Source: a virus. From it: a stretch of DNA of 20,470 nucleotides. Positions 19,841-20,470 of the stretch are shown piece after piece (the first letter of the stretch is position 1; each line of letters opens with the position of its first letter). Position numbers and translations under genes: made by a program. The stretch covers positions 1-20,470 of IMG/VR virus record IMGVR_UViG_3300025137_000392; one strand, 5' to 3'. The notes under the pieces were generated by a model. The model was given only the letters and a program-made list of their open reading frames with translations. It was not told the origin of the DNA and ran no database searches.

Positions 19841-20269
19841 ATGAGCGCTTTTAGAACATACGGAGTCGGATTAAATCACGTAGGCTCTTACCAAGCCAGT
19901 GGGACACCGTTCCTAACATCATCTACTCCTCCACAGGATGATGGTGCGACATCTTTTAAAATTGCATTTCCAAATGTTACGAGAAGAATAACGTTTAAGA
20001 GCACATCAAATAAAGATTTGAGAATTCATTTTGCACCCTACACAGCTGGTCAAGACGGCTTTGTTGGTGGGGCTACAGCTGATGCTAATTTCTTTATACT
20101 TGGTGGTGCTGGTAGTGGAAGTGTTGTAATGGATGTTAAATGTAGCGCAGTTTACATTTCTGCAACAGCAGCATCTGCAACTGGTCAGGTTTATGTAACG
20201 GCAGAATTGACAAACATCCCTGCACAAAGAATGTTTAGTTTGGATCGTGTGGATGGAGTGACTAACTAA
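19841..20269 (+). CDS. Predicted virion structural protein (142 aa)
   Basis: AAGAGG at 19827-19832 precedes the ATG. The N-terminus has YGVGLNHVGSYQASGTPFLT; the rest is beta-rich, low in charge, with Gly, Ser, Ala and Thr stretches (GGAGSGSVVMDVKC) and a C-terminal ELTNIPAQRMFSLD. There is no signal peptide. The following gene starts with the same GLNxVGSYxxSGxP pattern, so the two are tandem paralogues. I recall runs of such proteins just before the major capsid gene in uncultured marine T4-like phages. A head decoration or other capsid surface role is plausible but unproven. Confidence 0.7.
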   Translation: MSAFRTYGVGLNHVGSYQASGTPFLTSSTPPQDDGATSFKIAFPNVTRRITFKSTSNKDLRIHFAPYTAGQDGFVGGATADANFFILGGAGSGSVVMDVKCSAVYISATAASATGQVYVTAELTNIPAQRMFSLDRVDGVTN

Positions 20270-20470
20270 TGAATATCTACAAAGCAGGTCTTAACAATGT
20301 TGGCTCTTATTTGGTATCTGGGCGACCTTGGTTGAAAACAAGCACGATTGCCGATGGTGCGATTGAATTTTATCACCTTCCAAACGTTGCAAAAGAAATT
20401 ACAATCCGCAATGATCACCAACGTGCAGGACACAATCTTAGCGTTGCTTTTCCAGAGCCACGTAGGGCAG
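20269..20470 (+). CDS. Predicted virion structural protein, paralogue of the previous gene (3' end outside window)
   Basis: The ATG at 20269 overlaps the previous stop (TAATG), with GGAG at 20255-20258. The frame stays open to the window end (67 codons seen). MNIYKAGLNNVGSYLVSGRP aligns with the start of the preceding protein, followed by FYHLPNVAKEITIRN, which matches its FPNVTRRITFKS. It is a tandem duplicate that has diverged strongly. The function is presumably the same virion role as its neighbour. Confidence 0.75.
   Translation, partial: MNIYKAGLNNVGSYLVSGRPWLKTSTIADGAIEFYHLPNVAKEITIRNDHQRAGHNLSVAFPEPRRA

Overview
The window is part of the genome of an uncultured-type, T4-like tailed phage (myovirus). 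The diagnostic genes are a gp17-type large terminase, a gp20-type portal, a gp21-type prohead protease, a gp61-type primase, a RuvC-like resolvase and a gp47/gp46 (Mre11/Rad50-like) recombination nuclease. Every supported gene is on the + strand. Genes are tightly packed with many ATGA/TAATG/GTGA overlaps, starts usually follow GGAGG-type ribosome binding sites, and the DNA is AT-rich. The neighbourhood (portal - two unknowns - protease - small core-like gene - S21 - structural repeats) resembles, from memory, marine metagenomic T4-like phages. The host is not determined. Two exported proteins have very short signal peptides without basic residues, one followed by an SEP/GEP-rich linker. That style recalls uncultured marine Myxococcota/deltaproteobacteria, but this is only an inference.

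Layout. (1) 1-1425: two virion-type proteins sharing a C-terminal module, the first cut by the window edge. (2) 1464-4690: DNA metabolism and accessory genes in three promoter-led groups: a short DUF6435-like protein plus a RuvC-like resolvase; an HxGH nucleotidyltransferase plus primase; and a pol-beta-type nucleotidyltransferase plus tRNA-Ala(TGC) ending in a strong terminator. (3) 4782-6203: a second terminator, a stand-alone Smr domain, a lipoprotein and a small beta-rich protein. (4) 6205-9722: a further promoter, a small acidic protein and a fused gp47-gp46 protein of 1051 residues. (5) 9763-12122: a holin/spanin-like membrane cassette, a HiPIP-like Cys protein, a zinc-ribbon protein, a conserved unknown and a 23-codon peptide with nine cysteines. 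(6) 12127-12967: three small proteins with a shared N-terminal motif. (7) 12964-20470: the head module (terminase, portal, two unknowns, a membrane HExxH protein, a membrane CPxC protein, a structured GC-rich leader, prohead protease, core-like protein, ribosomal protein S21 homologue, and two paralogous structural proteins, the last cut by the window end).

How it fits together. The promoters at 1420, 2225, 3722 and 6205 look like host sigma70 promoters with extended -10 elements, and three of them share spacer bases. They precede replication and accessory genes, as expected for early/middle expression. The head genes lack such promoters, with one weak T4-late-like motif at 19805. The most interesting signals are: the repeated MKLSKxxLxxIIKEEL...LxE N-terminus, which looks like a capsid-targeting/protease-cleaved peptide working with the gp21-like protease in the same window; the nine-cysteine micropeptide; the phage S21; the gp47-gp46 fusion; and the folded RNA leader before the protease gene.
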